Of a DNA stretch of 7,575 bases, positions 6,397 to 7,575 are shown piece after piece. The stretch comes from an uncultured Pseudomonadota bacterium (GTDB lineage Bacteria; Myxococcota; UBA796), in the NCBI GenBank assembly GCA_913040875.1, contig CAJWHX010000155.1, positions 1 through 7,575 of the forward strand. The letters are read 5' to 3'. A program made the translations under genes and the position numbers. Below the pieces are notes generated by a model. It was not told the origin of the DNA. It saw only the letters and a list, made by a program, of their open reading frames with translations, and did not search any database. Each line of letters starts with the position of its first letter. The stretch's first letter is position 1.

Positions 6397-7575
6397 ATGA
6401 GTGAACAAAACCCTGATATCATTGACGTTGTAGATACAACCAATAAAGAACAACACACCTTCCAAGCCGATGCAGCACAAATTTTAAAGCTGGTCACCCA
6501 CTCTATTTACTCTGATAGAGAGATCTTCTTGCGGGAGTTATTATCCAATTCTAGCGATGCACTTGATAAAGCTCGCTTTGTTGGATTGTCTGAAGGCAAT
6601 TTCCGTACAGTGGAAAATCCTAGCATCCGCATTTCCTTTAATGATGAAGCCAAAACCATCACCATCGAAGACGACGGACTTGGCATGAGTCGAGATGAAG
6701 TCATCGAGAACTTAGGAACGATTGCCCAGTCTGGTACCAAAAAATTCATGGAAGGACTGAACGATTCAGGCAAACTTGAAAGTCTGATTGGTCAGTTTGG
6801 TGTGGGATTCTATTCAGCATTTATGATTGCAGATAAAGTTGTCGTTGATTCCGTATCGATTCGCGCTGATGAACCTGCTGTGCGCTGGGAGTCGGATGGG
6901 AGCACAGGATACAGTCTCGGTGATTCAGAAAAGGAAACTCGCGGAACACGCGTGATTCTCTATGTACGAGAAGATGCTCATGAGTTTGTCGATCAATATC
7001 GATTGCAAGCCATCGCTCAAAAGCACTCCAGCTTCATCCAATGGCCCATACACATGGAAGAAGAGCAACTCAACGAAAAGCAAGCTCTCTGGACACGGGA
7101 CCCAAATGACGTCACCGAAGAAGAGTATCATGAATTCTACAAGCACATCACTAAGGATTATCAAGAGCCTCTTGCCTACACACACTTCAAAATGGAAGGT
7201 ATGGTATCCTTCTCGGCGGTTCTGTTCATTCCTCAACGCCACAGTATGCAGCTTGACAACATGAACTACAAGGTTGACTTGAAACTTTTCCAAAAACGCG
7301 TTCAGATCCAAGAGCATGCCAATGACTTGCTCCCACAATACTTACGATTTGTTTGTGGAGTCGTCGACTCTCCAGATGTAGAGCTCAATGTTTCTCGCGA
7401 AATCTTACAAAAAACCAAAGTCGTTGAGATGATCAAAAAACAACTCACGAAAAAGGTATTGGAAATGCTGAAGACTCTTGTAAAAGACGATGCTGAAAAG
7501 TACAATACCTTTTGGAATGACATGGGTATAATTTTGAAGGGCGGCATTCCAGAAGATCAAAAAAATAAAGACAAG
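6397..7575 (+). CDS. htpG: Hsp90-family molecular chaperone HtpG (partial, runs off the right edge)
   Basis: HtpG is the bacterial Hsp90, a cytoplasmic ATP-driven homodimeric chaperone that helps client proteins mature and limits aggregation under stress. The first 393 residues are present with no stop, about 60% of the usual 610-660. The GHKL ATPase domain shows FLRELLSNSSDALDK (44-58; Glu47 catalytic, Asn51 Mg/ATP), EDDGLGM (91-97; nucleotide-binding Asp92), NLGTIAQSGTKKF (105-117, lid) and IGQFGVGFYSAF (131-142). The middle domain shows EYHEFYKHI (243-251), LFIPQR (276-281) and LNVSREILQ (330-338), whose Arg contacts the ATP gamma-phosphate in the family. The dimerisation domain lies beyond the window. 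The usual DNG of the ATP site reads DDG here, and Cys320 occupies a position that is Arg in E. coli. Its own promoter or read-through from the CapA-like gene are both possible. Confidence 0.97.
   Translation, partial: MSEQNPDIIDVVDTTNKEQHTFQADAAQILKLVTHSIYSDREIFLRELLSNSSDALDKARFVGLSEGNFRTVENPSIRISFNDEAKTITIEDDGLGMSRDEVIENLGTIAQSGTKKFMEGLNDSGKLESLIGQFGVGFYSAFMIADKVVVDSVSIRADEPAVRWESDGSTGYSLGDSEKETRGTRVILYVREDAHEFVDQYRLQAIAQKHSSFIQWPIHMEEEQLNEKQALWTRDPNDVTEEEYHEFYKHITKDYQEPLAYTHFKMEGMVSFSAVLFIPQRHSMQLDNMNYKVDLKLFQKRVQIQEHANDLLPQYLRFVCGVVDSPDVELNVSREILQKTKVVEMIKKQLTKKVLEMLKTLVKDDAEKYNTFWNDMGIILKGGIPEDQKNKDK

Noticed and set aside
6925..7338. Long open frame on the minus strand opposite htpG (about 137 codons)
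   Set aside because: It lies wholly antisense to conserved htpG sequence, has no ribosome binding site and resembles no family. The same applies to the other antisense frames over gyrA, hemL and the CapA-like gene.

Overview
The window reads as ordinary chromosomal DNA of a Gram-negative-type bacterium, roughly mid-40s % G+C by eye. It contains three conserved housekeeping genes (hemL, gyrA, htpG), two tetratricopeptide (TPR) proteins with export or membrane-anchor signals, and the first codons of another gene at the left edge. I see no mobile elements, tRNA or rRNA genes, CRISPR arrays or phage genes. The organism cannot be fixed from this alone. A TPR-CapA protein with a cysteine-rich insert and a membrane-anchored TPR protein beside gyrA would suit a myxobacterium or Bdellovibrio-like (former Deltaproteobacteria) lineage, but that is a weak inference.

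Layout. The left 4.8 kb is all on the minus strand. In transcription order it holds gyrA (4827-2314), a membrane-anchored TPR protein (2234-1548), hemL (1342-65) and the start of an unidentified gene (45-1, running off the window). The right 2.6 kb is on the plus strand and holds a TPR-CapA metallophosphatase (4977-6299) and htpG (from 6397, running off the window). The two halves diverge from a 149-bp intergenic region (4828-4976).

That divergent region is the most informative non-coding stretch. It holds a good sigma70-type promoter for gyrA (TATAAT with a TCGATA -35 at 17 bp). A perfect 16-bp palindrome lies just downstream of the predicted gyrA start. A second perfect inverted repeat, 17 bp with 8-bp arms, lies just before the ribosome binding site of the CapA gene. 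Both palindromes are bounded by or contain TGGT...ACCA.

Functionally, gyrA (DNA supercoiling), hemL (tetrapyrrole precursor synthesis) and htpG (Hsp90 chaperone) are unrelated housekeeping genes. The two TPR proteins either side of gyrA probably act in the envelope. The CapA gene stands without capB or capC, so a capsule role should not be assumed. I found no clearly new multi-gene system. The points worth a second look are the two palindromes, the TPR-CapA fusion, the uncharacterised anchored TPR protein and a small 12-bp tandem duplication.
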